Notes: generated by a model not told the origin, from the sequence alone. A stretch of 64,000 nt of DNA from Hyphomicrobiales bacterium (GCA_900466475.1 UBMI01000010.1:636452-700451), one strand, 5' to 3'; shown: positions 34,940-44,002, counted from the stretch's first letter. Numbers and translations are program-made.

Positions 34940-36148
34940 CTATGTGCCTGCGGTTTGTTCAAGGCGACTATTCGCAGTGCTCATCAGCACCAACGGCACT
35001 GCGACTGCATAAAGTGCGATCACCGAGAGCCAGATGCCGCCCGGCCAGTTCTCCCGCGTGAGGAAATAGAGGGATGAGAAGCCGAGCGGCGCGATGATCG
35101 AGGCGAGGCTGATCGTGGAGGCGAGCAGGCCCTGCAGTTCGCCCTGGCGATCGGGAGCGACCCTGCTTGTGGCAAGCGCCTGGAAGGCGGGGTTGCCGAT
35201 GCCGACGAGGGTGAAGACAGGCATGATGGCGAAGATCATCCAGCCCTGGTTCGCGAAGGCCATGACAACAAGGGCGAGGCAGGCGGCGGCGATGCCTGTG
35301 AGCACCGACCAGCGCTCGCCGAGCAGGCGGGTGGCGGGGCCGGGGAGGAAGGCCTGGCAGACGGTCTGGCAGATGCCGAAGGCGCCGAGCGACAGGCCGA
35401 TCGAGACTCCGTTCCAGCCGAAGGCATCGAAAGCCCAGAGCGCCCAGCAGGTGCCGTAGGATTCGCCGGCCGCACTGAAGACGAAATAGACCAGCACGAT
35501 CGGCAGCAGTGCCTTCATCGAGACGAGCCGTTTGAAGGGTGCAAGCGGATTGAGGGCTGCGATATTTATCGTCCGGCGGGAGGGCGCCCGGGATTCCGGA
35601 AGGACGAAGAGGGCAAGCAGCAGGTTTGCGGCGTTGAGCACGGCGGCGGCGATGAAGGGCAGGCGCAGCCAGTAATCGCCGAGCAGGCCGCCGAGGACCG
35701 GTCCAATGATGAAACCGGCGCCGAACATGGCATTGAACAGGCCGAAGCGACGGGCGCGCTGATCGGCGGGCGAAATGTCGGTGATATAGGCGGATGCGAC
35801 CGACATGTTGGCGCTGGTGAGGCCGGCGATGGCGCGGCCGGCAAAGAGCAGGGAGAGCGAGGGCGCAAAGGCCATGATGACGTAATTGACGGCTGCGCCC
35901 GCAAGCGAAATCAGGAGCACCGGACGGCGGCCGATACTGTCGCTGAGTGCGCCGAGCACGGGGGCGAAGACGAATTGCATGGCGGCATAGAGCGCGGTCA
36001 TGATGCCGATATAGAAGGCGATATCGGCTGAATGCGTCACCTCCTGAAGCAGGCGCGGGAGGATCGGGAAGATCAGGCCAATGCCGACGGCATCGAGGCA
36101 GATGGCGGTGAAAATGACGATGAGGGGTCTGTTCATGGTCTGGCTCAT
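34940..36148 (-). CDS. MFS efflux transporter, TetA-like
   Basis: A 402-residue transporter with twelve helices. The family marks are FAPVLGALSDSIGRRPVLL (motif A) and AGLTSANMSVASAYITDISP (the TetA/TCR-type region). It probably expels a drug or metabolite by proton antiport; tetracycline is only one candidate. Its ATG overlaps the oxidoreductase stop by 4 nt (start at 36148; an internal Met at 36136 is the alternative). It is co-regulated with that gene by the divergent TetR protein. Confidence 0.92.
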   Translation of the reverse strand: MSQTMNRPLIVIFTAICLDAVGIGLIFPILPRLLQEVTHSADIAFYIGIMTALYAAMQFVFAPVLGALSDSIGRRPVLLISLAGAAVNYVIMAFAPSLSLLFAGRAIAGLTSANMSVASAYITDISPADQRARRFGLFNAMFGAGFIIGPVLGGLLGDYWLRLPFIAAAVLNAANLLLALFVLPESRAPSRRTINIAALNPLAPFKRLVSMKALLPIVLVYFVFSAAGESYGTCWALWAFDAFGWNGVSIGLSLGAFGICQTVCQAFLPGPATRLLGERWSVLTGIAAACLALVVMAFANQGWMIFAIMPVFTLVGIGNPAFQALATSRVAPDRQGELQGLLASTISLASIIAPLGFSSLYFLTRENWPGGIWLSVIALYAVAVPLVLMSTANSRLEQTAGT

Positions 36149-37047
36149 GGGGAAATGATGAGTTTGCCGGTGACGCGGCCGGCAGCGCTGATGGTCTGGG
36201 CCTCAGCCGTCTGTTCGAGCGGAAAGCTTTGCTCGATGTGCAGCCGGAACTGGCCCCTGGAATAGAGCCGTGCCACATCGGCGAGCACTCGTTCGGGCTC
36301 CTTCGGCGGTCCGTGCGAGAATTTCGCGCCATATTCCTCCGCCGAGAAATCGGCGACGGACAGCACGCGGGCGGGATCGCCGGTCAGCGCGATCAGCTCG
36401 GGAATGATGCCGGAGCCGGCGACATCAAGCGCCGCATCGATCCCCTCGGGCGCGAGCTGCCGCACGCGATCGGCGAGGCCCGGCCCGTAGGTCGTCGGGA
36501 TGGCGCCGAGGCTCTTCAGGTAATCGTGTTTCTGCGGGCTTGCCGTGCCGATGGTGGTGATGCCCCGGATGCGCGCCAGCTGGATGACGGCCGAGCCGAT
36601 GCCGCCCGCAGCACCGCTAACGAGCAGCGTCTCACCGGCTTTGACGTGGAGCTCATCAAGGCTGCGCCAGGCTGTCTCCGATATTACGGGCAGTCCGCCG
36701 GCGATCTCGAAGGGCAGGTCGTCGGGCTTGTGGACCCAGTGGGTGAGGATGGCATGTTCGGCCATCGTGGCCCGGCCATAGCCGAAGACGGCATCGCCGA
36801 CGAAGGTGCTGGCGACGCCGGGGCCGACTTCATCGACGATGCCGGAGGCCTCGACGCCGACGCCGGAGGGAAACCGGACGTCCTCGAAAGCGCGATATTG
36901 TCCCTCGCGACGCTTCCAGTCCGAGGGATTGACGCCGGCTGCACGCACCCTGATGCGCAGCTCTCCGGGACCGGGATGCGGTGGATCGATCTCGACGATA
37001 TCGAGGACCTCGGCGCCGCCATAGCGGCTGAATTGAATGGCTTTCAT
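36145..37047 (-). CDS. NADP-dependent quinone-oxidoreductase-type MDR enzyme
   Basis: A 300-residue zinc-free medium-chain dehydrogenase/reductase: MKAIQFSRYGGAEVLDIVEI start, AGVNPSDWKRREGQ, and the cofactor loop LVSGAAGGIGSAVIQLA. It reduces quinones or enones with NADPH. The start at 37047 has GGAGA upstream; a 37119 start would read through the promoter region. It is first gene of a two-gene unit with the MFS pump and divergent from the TetR gene. Confidence 0.92.
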   Translation of the reverse strand: MKAIQFSRYGGAEVLDIVEIDPPHPGPGELRIRVRAAGVNPSDWKRREGQYRAFEDVRFPSGVGVEASGIVDEVGPGVASTFVGDAVFGYGRATMAEHAILTHWVHKPDDLPFEIAGGLPVISETAWRSLDELHVKAGETLLVSGAAGGIGSAVIQLARIRGITTIGTASPQKHDYLKSLGAIPTTYGPGLADRVRQLAPEGIDAALDVAGSGIIPELIALTGDPARVLSVADFSAEEYGAKFSHGPPKEPERVLADVARLYSRGQFRLHIEQSFPLEQTAEAQTISAAGRVTGKLIISP

Positions 37048-37146
37048 TGGGGATTCTCCTTTCGGCGGATGCAGACAAGGCTCGACCGATCGCGGTCCCG
37101 GGCACGGATCCACGTCCATCTGCTATCGATGTACTGTATATTAATA

Positions 37147-37207
37147 TGTACTGAGTACAGTAATAGGCTGCGAAACACTGCCTGTCAACATAGGTGTACT
37201 CAGTACA
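37147..37207. promoter_or_regulatory. Paired TetR operators
   Basis: Two perfect 13-bp palindromes, TGTACTGAGTACA (37147-37159) and TGTACTCAGTACA (37195-37207), lie 48 bp apart, start to start, in the divergent intergenic region. A third half-site TGTACT is at 37130. Site 2 ends 22 nt before the TetR start and site 1 is ~100 nt from the oxidoreductase start. They are the obvious binding sites for the adjacent TetR protein. Confidence 0.85.
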
Positions 37208-37229
37208 TGAATCCTGTTATGGAAGCCGC

Positions 37230-37883
37230 ATGACGACGCCATCAGACGAAGCACCCTCGGATCGCAGATCCCGCAAGCGCCTTGCGACCCGGCGCGCCAT
37301 CTCGCTTGCCGCCGACCGGCTGTTTTTCGAGCGGGGCTTCGAGAATGTGACGGTCGATGAGATTGCGGCGGCCGCCGATGTCGGGCGAATGACAGTCTTC
37401 AACCATTTCCCGCGCAAGGAAGACATGTTTTTCGATCGCGACGAGGAGGCGCGCGAGACACTTCGCGAGGCCTTGCGGCAGCGCGATGGCGGGGTGCCGC
37501 CGATCGAGGCATTGCGGCTGCTGGCGCATCAGCTTGTGCTGCAGCAGACGCCTTATCTGCTGTTTTCGGCGGCGAGCCAGACTTTCATCGAGACGGTGGA
37601 AAACAGCGAAACGCTGAAGGCGAGGGCGCGCGCTATCCGGGACGAGATTGCGGGAGAACTGGCGGCGGCACTTGCCGAAACTGCGGGGCGACCGGCTGAC
37701 GATCCCGCGGCAAGGCTTGCGAGCGCAATGCTGCTTGCCACCTGGAGCGTCGCCTTCATCGAGGCGCACCGAAGCTTCCGGCAGCACGGCGATACGGGGA
37801 AGGCGAAGGCCCTGTTTCTGGAACTCACCGACCAGGGCAGTCTTGGCGTGAAGGCGTCGCTCGAGGGTACGCCTTACGCCTGA
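37230..37883 (+). CDS. TetR/AcrR-family repressor
   Basis: A 217-residue repressor. The N-terminal HTH (RRAISLAADRLFFERGFENVTV, then AAAADVGRMTVFNHFPRKEDMF) is followed by a ligand-binding helical domain. The start at 37230 lies beyond the second operator; the in-frame ATG at 37194 would overlap it. It very likely represses itself and the divergent oxidoreductase-MFS pair until an inducer, perhaps the pump substrate, binds. Confidence 0.92.
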   Translation: MTTPSDEAPSDRRSRKRLATRRAISLAADRLFFERGFENVTVDEIAAAADVGRMTVFNHFPRKEDMFFDRDEEARETLREALRQRDGGVPPIEALRLLAHQLVLQQTPYLLFSAASQTFIETVENSETLKARARAIRDEIAGELAAALAETAGRPADDPAARLASAMLLATWSVAFIEAHRSFRQHGDTGKAKALFLELTDQGSLGVKASLEGTPYA

Positions 37884-37908
37884 GGCGGCGGCCACGAGCC
37901 GGAATCAA

Positions 37909-37940
37909 AAGGGCGCTCGACCCTTGCGGGGAGCGCCCTT
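37909..37940 (+). terminator. Terminator hairpin after tetR-type gene
   Basis: AAGGGCGCTC-12 nt-GAGCGCCCTT, a perfect 10-bp stem, 25 nt after the TetR stop. The rest of the spacer up to 38170 shows nothing else that I can name. Confidence 0.7.
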
Positions 37941-38170
37941 GTCCTGTGAAGCTCGAACGCGGCTCGACCGACGTCGATACCAAGCGCAAGTTCGTTTTCA
38001 GGTGAAGCCGGGATATGATGCGCGTCACGGCCGATTGCAAGAGGCAGGTTCCGGAAATCTTGCTTATTTTGTCCTGGCGTTACTCTCATCGGCCCGGGCA
38101 TTTGCGATAAGGTGCGCCTCGGGCCGCCGGCGCTGGTAAAGGCCGCGGTAGTCGCCTGCCTGACCAGGCC

Positions 38171-38815
38171 CTAGGGCCAGAGGCTTTCGCGCCGCCAGCC
38201 GGCCTTCTCCCGCCGATAGAGCAGGCGGTGATGCAGCCGGTCCTCTGCACCCTGCCAGAACTCCACCTCATGCGGCATGGCGATGAAGAGCTGCCAGTTC
38301 GGCGCCACGAGATCCGGCTCGGCCTGGATGCGCCGGACCTGTTCGTCGATGGCGGCGTGGAGTTCGCTGCGGGAGGACAGCGCCTCGCTCTGCCGGCCGG
38401 CAAGGGCTGCGGCCCGTGCACTTGCCGAGCGGCTGCGGAAATCGGCCAGGCGTTCCGGCTCGCCGGCTTCGAAAGCCGTGCCGCGCAGGCGCACCTGACG
38501 GCCGAGCGCCGGCCAGTAGAAGGTCAGCGCAACGTAAGGGTTGAGGGCGATCTGGCGGCCCTTGGGGCCGTTGCCTGACGTTGCGAAATGCCAGCCCCTG
38601 GCATCGAGGTTCTTCAGGATGAGAAGGCGGGCATCGGGTGCGCCGTTCCCGTCCACCGTCGAGAGCACCATGGCATGCGGTTCGCGGATGCCTGCCGCTA
38701 TCGCATCGCGCAGCCAGTCGGAGAAGAGATCGCGCGGGTCGTCGGGCACGGCATCGGCATCGAATGGCGGGAAGGGGCCGGCAAGCGAAGCCAGCGCGCG
38801 CAGTTCATCCTTCAT
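38171..38815 (-). CDS. Pyridoxamine 5'-phosphate oxidase-like flavoenzyme
   Basis: A 214-residue FMN-binding split-barrel protein of PdxH type. Family landmarks: PHAMVLSTVDGNGAPDARLLILK, RQIALNPYVALTFYWPALGRQVRLRG, and EVEFWQGAEDRLHHRLLYRRE near the C-terminus. The last residues read RESLWP where true PdxH enzymes end RLAP/RLYP, so this may be a paralogue acting on another phosphorylated or phenazine-like substrate rather than the pathway enzyme. Confidence 0.85.
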   Translation of the reverse strand: MKDELRALASLAGPFPPFDADAVPDDPRDLFSDWLRDAIAAGIREPHAMVLSTVDGNGAPDARLLILKNLDARGWHFATSGNGPKGRQIALNPYVALTFYWPALGRQVRLRGTAFEAGEPERLADFRSRSASARAAALAGRQSEALSSRSELHAAIDEQVRRIQAEPDLVAPNWQLFIAMPHEVEFWQGAEDRLHHRLLYRREKAGWRRESLWP

Positions 38816-39239
38816 GGCATTTCCTCTTGCGGTCGTGGGGGCGTGGTCGCGACGGAGCCGGTCACGGCCGTGCTGTTGTTCCCGAATGGATCAGAGCGTT
38901 TGTGCGAGGGGCATGAAGCATGCTTTGCGGCAATGTGAAAACCGATATGATCGAACACACGATGTTCGAAAAACGCACATGGTGCGGCTTGTCACCCATG
39001 CAATGGGCTGCCGGGAATGGAAGCCCCTTTCCTCGATGACGGCGCTTCCCGTTCGAAGCCCATGCGCCCGTCGTGAGGCGGCTGATAATGGGGTTCCGCA
39101 GCGCGTCATCGGAGCGGCGAAGCGGCTCCTGCCATTGTGTTTTGGCATGGTGCGCAATGCCCTGCTATTGTCGCCTGCCATGCGTTGATTCCGGCCATCC
39201 AGGCCGCGCCTGAGAACGACGCTTTTGCAGGATCATTGC
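38816..39239. other. 424-nt spacer with an operator-like palindrome
   Basis: This divergent spacer holds no convincing gene. TCGAACA-CACGA-TGTTCGA (38951-38969), a perfect 7-bp inverted repeat, looks like a repressor site of unknown owner. The DHA2 promoter presumably lies nearer 39200. Confidence 0.45.
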
Positions 39240-40784
39240 ATGCCCGACCGGTCTCAAACCGTTTTATCAGCAGTTCCCCACAGCCCCCGGTGGATCGGCT
39301 TCATGGCGATGTGCCTCGGCATGTTCATGGCCATCCTCGACGTTCAGGTCGTCGCGACCTCGCTGCCGACCATCCAGTCGGCACTCGATATCCATCCGGA
39401 TCAGATGAGCTGGGTGCAGACCGCCTATCTCATCGCCGAAGTGGTGGCGATACCGCTGACGGGTTTTCTCACGCGCCTGCTGACGATGCGCTGGCTCTTC
39501 GTCGTGTCGCTGTCGCTCTTCGTGATCGCCTCGGCGGGCTGTGCGGCGAGCGACAGTTTTGGCGGGCTCATCGCGTGGCGGGTCATCCAGGGATTTTCCG
39601 GCGGCACTCTCATTCCCTCGGTGTTTTCGGCCGTCTTCATCCTGTTTCCAGATGAACGGCAGGCGCTGGCGACGACGATCGCCGGCGTTCTGGCAGTGCT
39701 TGCGCCGACCATCGGGCCGATCGTCGGCGGCTGGCTGACCGAGACCTATTCCTGGCACTGGCTGTTTCTGATCAACATCATTCCCGGCATTGTCGCGGCA
39801 CTCGTTGCCATGCGGGCGCTTCCGCGGGACGGCGTCAATCTCTCCGAGCTATGGCATCTCGATATCGTCTCACTGCTCCTGATGGCGGCGAGCCTCGCGG
39901 CACTGGAACTCGGCCTGAAGGAAGCGCCGACGAGCGGCTGGACTTCGCTTTACGTCGCCGGCCTCATCTGCCTGTCGGTGGTTGCGGGAGCCGTCTTCGC
40001 GTGGCGGTCGCTGCATCGCGCCATACCTGTGGTCGAACTCGGGAATTTCGGGGACAGGAATTTTCTGGCGGGTTCGGCCATGAGCTTCATTCTCGGCATC
40101 GGCCTCTTCGGCTCGGTCTATCTCATGCCGGTCTTTCTCGCCTTCGTGCGCGGGCACAACGCGCTCGAAATCGGCATGACGATGCTGGTGACGGGCATCG
40201 CCCAGCTCATCACCGCGCCGATCGCGGTGGCGCTCGAAAAGCGGATGGACGCGCGGTTGTTGTCTGCGGCCGGTTTCACGCTTTTTGCCATCGGCATCGG
40301 CATGAGCGCCTTTCAGGACCCGCAGACCGATTTCGACGCGATGTTCTGGCCGCAGGTCATCCGCGGCACCGCCATCATGTTCTGCCTGCTGCCGCCGACG
40401 CGCCTCGCGCTCGGCACCCTGCCGCCGGAGCGCATTCCAGACGCCAGCGGCCTGTTCAACCTGATGCGCAACCTTGGCGGTGCAATCGGCATCGCACTGA
40501 TCGACACTATCGTCTATACGCGCTCGGGACCGCTCGGCGACAGCCTCTGGGAGCGGCTGAAGGCGGGGGACACGGGCATTGCCGCCTTTGTCGGCGCACC
40601 GCTGCAGGCGGTCGCGGGCCACCACGGCGAGTTCGACGCGGATACGACGGCGATGCTCGATCCGTTGGTGCAGACGGCCGCAAGTGTTCAGGCGATCAAC
40701 GAGGCATGGATGGTGGTTGCGGTGCTGACGGCCTGCGCGCTGCTGTGGGTGCCGTTTGCCAAGAAGGTAAAGGTGGCCGGGTGA
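39240..40784 (+). CDS. DHA2-family (EmrB/QacA) multidrug efflux MFS transporter
   Basis: A 514-residue transporter with fourteen helices. Family marks: MFMAILDVQVVATSLPTIQSAL in helix 1, GFLTRLLTMRWLFV (motif A), and WRVIQGFSGGTLIPSVFSAVF (helix 4). It usually works with an EmrA-type membrane-fusion partner and an outer-membrane channel, but neither is adjacent. ATG 39240 is preferred to TTG 39225. Confidence 0.92.
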   Translation: MPDRSQTVLSAVPHSPRWIGFMAMCLGMFMAILDVQVVATSLPTIQSALDIHPDQMSWVQTAYLIAEVVAIPLTGFLTRLLTMRWLFVVSLSLFVIASAGCAASDSFGGLIAWRVIQGFSGGTLIPSVFSAVFILFPDERQALATTIAGVLAVLAPTIGPIVGGWLTETYSWHWLFLINIIPGIVAALVAMRALPRDGVNLSELWHLDIVSLLLMAASLAALELGLKEAPTSGWTSLYVAGLICLSVVAGAVFAWRSLHRAIPVVELGNFGDRNFLAGSAMSFILGIGLFGSVYLMPVFLAFVRGHNALEIGMTMLVTGIAQLITAPIAVALEKRMDARLLSAAGFTLFAIGIGMSAFQDPQTDFDAMFWPQVIRGTAIMFCLLPPTRLALGTLPPERIPDASGLFNLMRNLGGAIGIALIDTIVYTRSGPLGDSLWERLKAGDTGIAAFVGAPLQAVAGHHGEFDADTTAMLDPLVQTAASVQAINEAWMVVAVLTACALLWVPFAKKVKVAG

Positions 40785-40929
40785 GGGGCCGCGCGGCAGG
40801 CAGAAAAATTGCCAATGCGATGGTCGAAATGCCAGATCGCCATCGCCTTTGCAGATGACGTCAGGCGGTCATTGTCAGGGAAGGTCGCTCTCGCTTGCTA
40901 GGACTTGTGCTGCGAGGCCCCGCTCGGCC

Positions 40930-41703
40930 TCAGGCGACGGACCATCCGCCGTCCACCAGCAGGTTCGCGCCGGTGATCAGGCTTGCAGCCGGTGAGGCAA
41001 GGAAGACTACGGCACCCACCACATCATCGGTTTCACCGATCCGACCGAGTGGAATGTGACCGAGGGTCGCTTTGTGATTGTCGGCATCGGATAGAAAAGG
41101 TGCTGTACCGTCGGTATGAATGAAGGTCGGCGATACAGTGTTTACGGTGATATCGTAGCGTGCCCATTCGGCTGCGAGGCAGCGCGTGAGGTGATTGATT
41201 GCCGCCTTGCTCATGCAATAGATGGCCTCGCCACGCAGCGCCACGGTACCGGCCTGCGAGCTGATATTGATGATCCGGCCCCCATTGCGCTTGATCATGT
41301 GACGGCCAACCGCCTGGGTCATCAGAAAGGTGCCCTTGATATTGACGTCGAGGATCTCGTCAAGGTCCTTCTCCTCGACGAGTTCCGCGAGATTGCCCGG
41401 GGCCACGCCGACATTGTTGACGAGGATGTCGATCCGACCGAACGTGGCCAGCGCCGCGTCGACGGCCTGTGCGATATGGGCCTTGTTGGGAATATCCAGT
41501 TCAACCGGGAGAATTTTTCGGCCCGTGCCCTCGAGTTCGGCAACCAGGCCCGCTGAGGCGGCGACATCACGGACCCCCAGGACGATATCGGAGCCTGCTG
41601 CTGCACAGGCAAGTGCGCAAGCCCGGCCGATGCCACGGCCCGCTCCCGTCAACAAAGTCACCTTGCCCGCAAGGCTGAAGTCCGGCGCGTTCTTCTGCAT
41701 CAT
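40930..41703 (-). CDS. SDR family oxidoreductase (FabG-like)
   Basis: A 257-residue classical SDR with TGAGRGIG, NNVG, INISSQAG, the catalytic Y-C-M-S-K and a C-terminal ITGANLLVDGGWSV. All catalytic residues are intact. GGAGG precedes ATG 41703; an upstream in-frame ATG at 41727 has no ribosome site. A weak hairpin spans its stop codon (about 40914-40931), shared with the DHA2 gene end. Substrate unknown. Confidence 0.9.
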   Translation of the reverse strand: MMQKNAPDFSLAGKVTLLTGAGRGIGRACALACAAAGSDIVLGVRDVAASAGLVAELEGTGRKILPVELDIPNKAHIAQAVDAALATFGRIDILVNNVGVAPGNLAELVEEKDLDEILDVNIKGTFLMTQAVGRHMIKRNGGRIINISSQAGTVALRGEAIYCMSKAAINHLTRCLAAEWARYDITVNTVSPTFIHTDGTAPFLSDADNHKATLGHIPLGRIGETDDVVGAVVFLASPAASLITGANLLVDGGWSVA

Positions 41704-41849
41704 GATGCCTCCCTCGGTGAAGCTCATTTATGCCAGCGTCGGTGTGCGGATGCCAGATGTTCCGCGCATAACAATACGCTTGCCCGGCGCTCGGGCGGCA
41801 CGAGCGTTGCTTGCCTGACGGATTGCGCCGACTCCTCCACCTAGGGATG

Positions 41850-41950
41850 GCATGGCCGGGTGAGCCGGCGACCAGTCGTTGTCGGGGAATTCCGTTAGTT
41901 CAGCGGCGAACACATTGGCGCCGGCGGGGCGGTTGCCGCCGATCGCGCAG
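41850..41950 (-). pseudogene. Fossil fragment of a gamma-carbonic anhydrase-like gene
   Basis: About 95 nt align with 45075-45168 inside the intact gamma-carbonic anhydrase gene at roughly three-quarters identity with one frame-breaking gap. The decoded remnant reads IGGNRPAGANVFAAELTEFPD against IGNNCLVGANALITEGKEFPD of the intact protein. No start, metal-His repeats or remaining coil are left. The rest of the 303-nt spacer is featureless. Confidence 0.65.
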
Positions 41951-42006
41951 CGGCGTTCATGCCACGGGCAGCCCTCCCGGGGCCGCCCGCATCTCTCTGG
42001 CACGCT

Positions 42007-42279
42007 TCACATGTTGCTCATGCTTTTCATGGCTTTTTCCATGTGCGTCTTGCATTCTTCCATCTTGTTCGCCTTCATGGAATCCTTGGCCATCATCATT
42101 TCCTTGGACGCCATTTCCTTCTTTTCCTTCATGGCAGGATCCGTCATGGCATCCATGTCGGCCTGCATTTTCATCATCGAAGCCTCGTCGCATTTCGCCG
42201 ACATCATCGCGTCCTGTGCAAAGGCAGGTAGTGCGGACGCTGCTGCGAGAACGATTGCTGCTGCTGTGCATTTCAACAT
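42007..42279 (-). CDS. Secreted methionine-rich small protein
   Basis: A 90-residue protein with a signal peptide (1-22, ending PAFA-Q) and a mature part in which about 18 of 68 residues are Met. Met pairs and triplets alternate with Lys/Glu, and there are two Cys and one His. GGAGGAG precedes the start. Such peptides can bind Cu(I) or act as oxidisable Met sinks. It follows the sulfite-oxidase-like gene by ~95 nt on the same strand, which favours a link to periplasmic methionine oxidation; that is inference. Confidence 0.72.
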   Translation of the reverse strand: MLKCTAAAIVLAAASALPAFAQDAMMSAKCDEASMMKMQADMDAMTDPAMKEKKEMASKEMMMAKDSMKANKMEECKTHMEKAMKSMSNM

Positions 42280-42374
42280 GGTCTTCTCCTCCTCCTTGCG
42301 GGCGCCATTGCCCTTTGCAAGTCTGTCGCGCGGCGAGACTGTCCCGGGGCAAGACTGTTCGGGGGTACGAGTGC

Positions 42375-43151
42375 CTAGATTCCGGCGTACCACTCGTAGC
42401 CCCGGTCTTCCCAGAAGCCGCCCTTGCCGCCCCACAGGCCGGCGAAGCTGTCCTTCATCTCGATCCGCATCACGTATTTGGCATGCTTGTAGCCAAGCTG
42501 GCGCTCGACGCGCAGGCGAAGCGGGGCGCCGTGGGCGACTTCCAGATCCTTGCCGTTCATCTGGTAGGCGAGGATGGTCTGCGGGTGGAAGGCGTCGATG
42601 AGATCGATGCTTTCGTAATAGGTTCCGCTGCCGTCCAGCGTCTGCTCGAGCTGGTCTGCGCAGTAGAAGACGGCATAGCGGGCTTGGGGTTTCAGCCCCA
42701 CGCTCTGCAGGAGCGGTCCGAGCTGCGCGCCAGTCCACTTGCCGATCGCGCTCCAGCCCTCGACGCAGTCGTGGCGGGTGATCTGGGTGCGCGAGGGCAG
42801 CTTCTTCAGATCTGCGAGCGAAAGCTTGACGGGACGCTCTACCAACCCGTCAATCTTCAGTCGCCAGTTGGCGAAGCCGGTTGCCATCATCTGCGCATAG
42901 GCTTCGCTGTCTGGCTGGCTGGTGCCGTTCGGCCGGAATGTCGGCGAGATATCGGCTTCGGTATATTCGGGCGCCAGCTTGTCCTTGGGAACGAGCAGCC
43001 GCTGGCTTTTCATCGTCAGCGTCTCGGCCATGTCGAGAACAGACTGGACATTGGGGTTCTGGACGACATCGTCGCAGCCGGTCAGGCCGAATGCACCGAG
43101 TCCGGCAGCCGATCCGATCAGCAGGCCGCGGCGTGTAATGGAGAAGGTCAT
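42375..43151 (-). CDS. Periplasmic molybdopterin-dependent oxidoreductase (sulfite oxidase/MsrP-like)
   Basis: A 258-residue enzyme with a Tat signal (ITRRGLLIGSAAG) that also carries a lipobox-like LTGCDD, so it may be exported folded and lipidated. The molybdenum-ligating Cys is in TRHDCVEGWSAIGKW. Domain length fits the YedY/MsrP group rather than the larger sulfite oxidases. It overlaps the cytochrome b gene by 4 nt, so electrons likely come from that membrane subunit. Confidence 0.88.
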   Translation of the reverse strand: MTFSITRRGLLIGSAAGLGAFGLTGCDDVVQNPNVQSVLDMAETLTMKSQRLLVPKDKLAPEYTEADISPTFRPNGTSQPDSEAYAQMMATGFANWRLKIDGLVERPVKLSLADLKKLPSRTQITRHDCVEGWSAIGKWTGAQLGPLLQSVGLKPQARYAVFYCADQLEQTLDGSGTYYESIDLIDAFHPQTILAYQMNGKDLEVAHGAPLRLRVERQLGYKHAKYVMRIEMKDSFAGLWGGKGGFWEDRGYEWYAGI

Positions 43152-44002
43152 CGATCGTCCCTTTCGGTTTCGATCACGTAGCGGCCCGTTATCATCGAGC
43201 GCATGTTGTTCCAGAGGCCGGACAGGATCACCATGGCGATATGCACGAAAACGAAGAGGACGATCGACCAGGCGCAGATGAAGTGGATCGACCGGGCCGT
43301 TTGCCTGCCGCCGAACAGCTCGAGCAGGAAGGGATAGCCGGCATCCATGGCGGGTGACATGGTCAAGCCCGTTGCAAACATCAGCGGCAGCAGGATGAAG
43401 ATGACGATCAGGTAGGCGAGCTTCTGCAGCACATTGTAACGCCTTGCCTTTTCACCCTTCGGGAAGCGCAGGCGCGCGTGGTCGGCGATTTCCTGTCCCA
43501 GATGGTGCGGCGAGATCTCTTCGCCGCTCGGCGCCAGATCACGGCGGAAATGGCCCGACAGGAAACCGATGAGCGCATAGATCGATCCGTTGATGACGAA
43601 GAGCCAGGCAAAGAACAGATGCCAGCGGCGGCCGGTTGCGAGATCCTGGTAGCTCGGAATGGTGATCCAGGAAGGGAAGCCACGCTCGGTCGCGTCATCG
43701 CCCGTTCCCGAAACGCCGAGAACGCCTGTCGTGGTGATCTGCAGATTGCCGATGCGAAGCACGCCGCGCGTGCCGCCATCAACGGCGCCGATTGACAGCC
43801 AGGACGGGTCTGCGTCCGCACCGTACTGGCCCCAGTAAAGCGCCGGGTGGGCATTGAAAATCTGCAGCCCGCTCATCAAAAGCAGGCTGAGACAGAGAAC
43901 GTTGATCCAGTGTGTAATGCGGGTTGCCAGCGAGTGCCGGCGGATGACTGTTATCGTCGGGCCTGCTGGAGTGGCCTGGCTGTGATCGTCGAGTGTTGCC
44001 AT
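43148..44002 (-). CDS. Cytochrome b561/b-type membrane subunit
   Basis: A 284-residue di-heme cytochrome b with four main helices and heme-ligand His residues in SLATRITHWINVLCL, WHLFFAWLFVINGS and FICAWSIVLFVFVHIAMV. It is similar to hydrogenase/formate-dehydrogenase gamma subunits. It passes quinol electrons to the overlapping molybdoenzyme. An inserted periplasmic loop (about residues 55-115) is longer than in small cytochromes b561. Confidence 0.88.
   Translation of the reverse strand: MATLDDHSQATPAGPTITVIRRHSLATRITHWINVLCLSLLLMSGLQIFNAHPALYWGQYGADADPSWLSIGAVDGGTRGVLRIGNLQITTTGVLGVSGTGDDATERGFPSWITIPSYQDLATGRRWHLFFAWLFVINGSIYALIGFLSGHFRRDLAPSGEEISPHHLGQEIADHARLRFPKGEKARRYNVLQKLAYLIVIFILLPLMFATGLTMSPAMDAGYPFLLELFGGRQTARSIHFICAWSIVLFVFVHIAMVILSGLWNNMRSMITGRYVIETERDDR

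Noticed and set aside
38951..38969. TCGAACA-N5-TGTTCGA considered as a LexA box
   Set aside because: The half-sites are inverted (GAAC-N7-GTTC), while alphaproteobacterial LexA uses direct GTTC-N7-GTTC. It is kept only as an operator-like palindrome.
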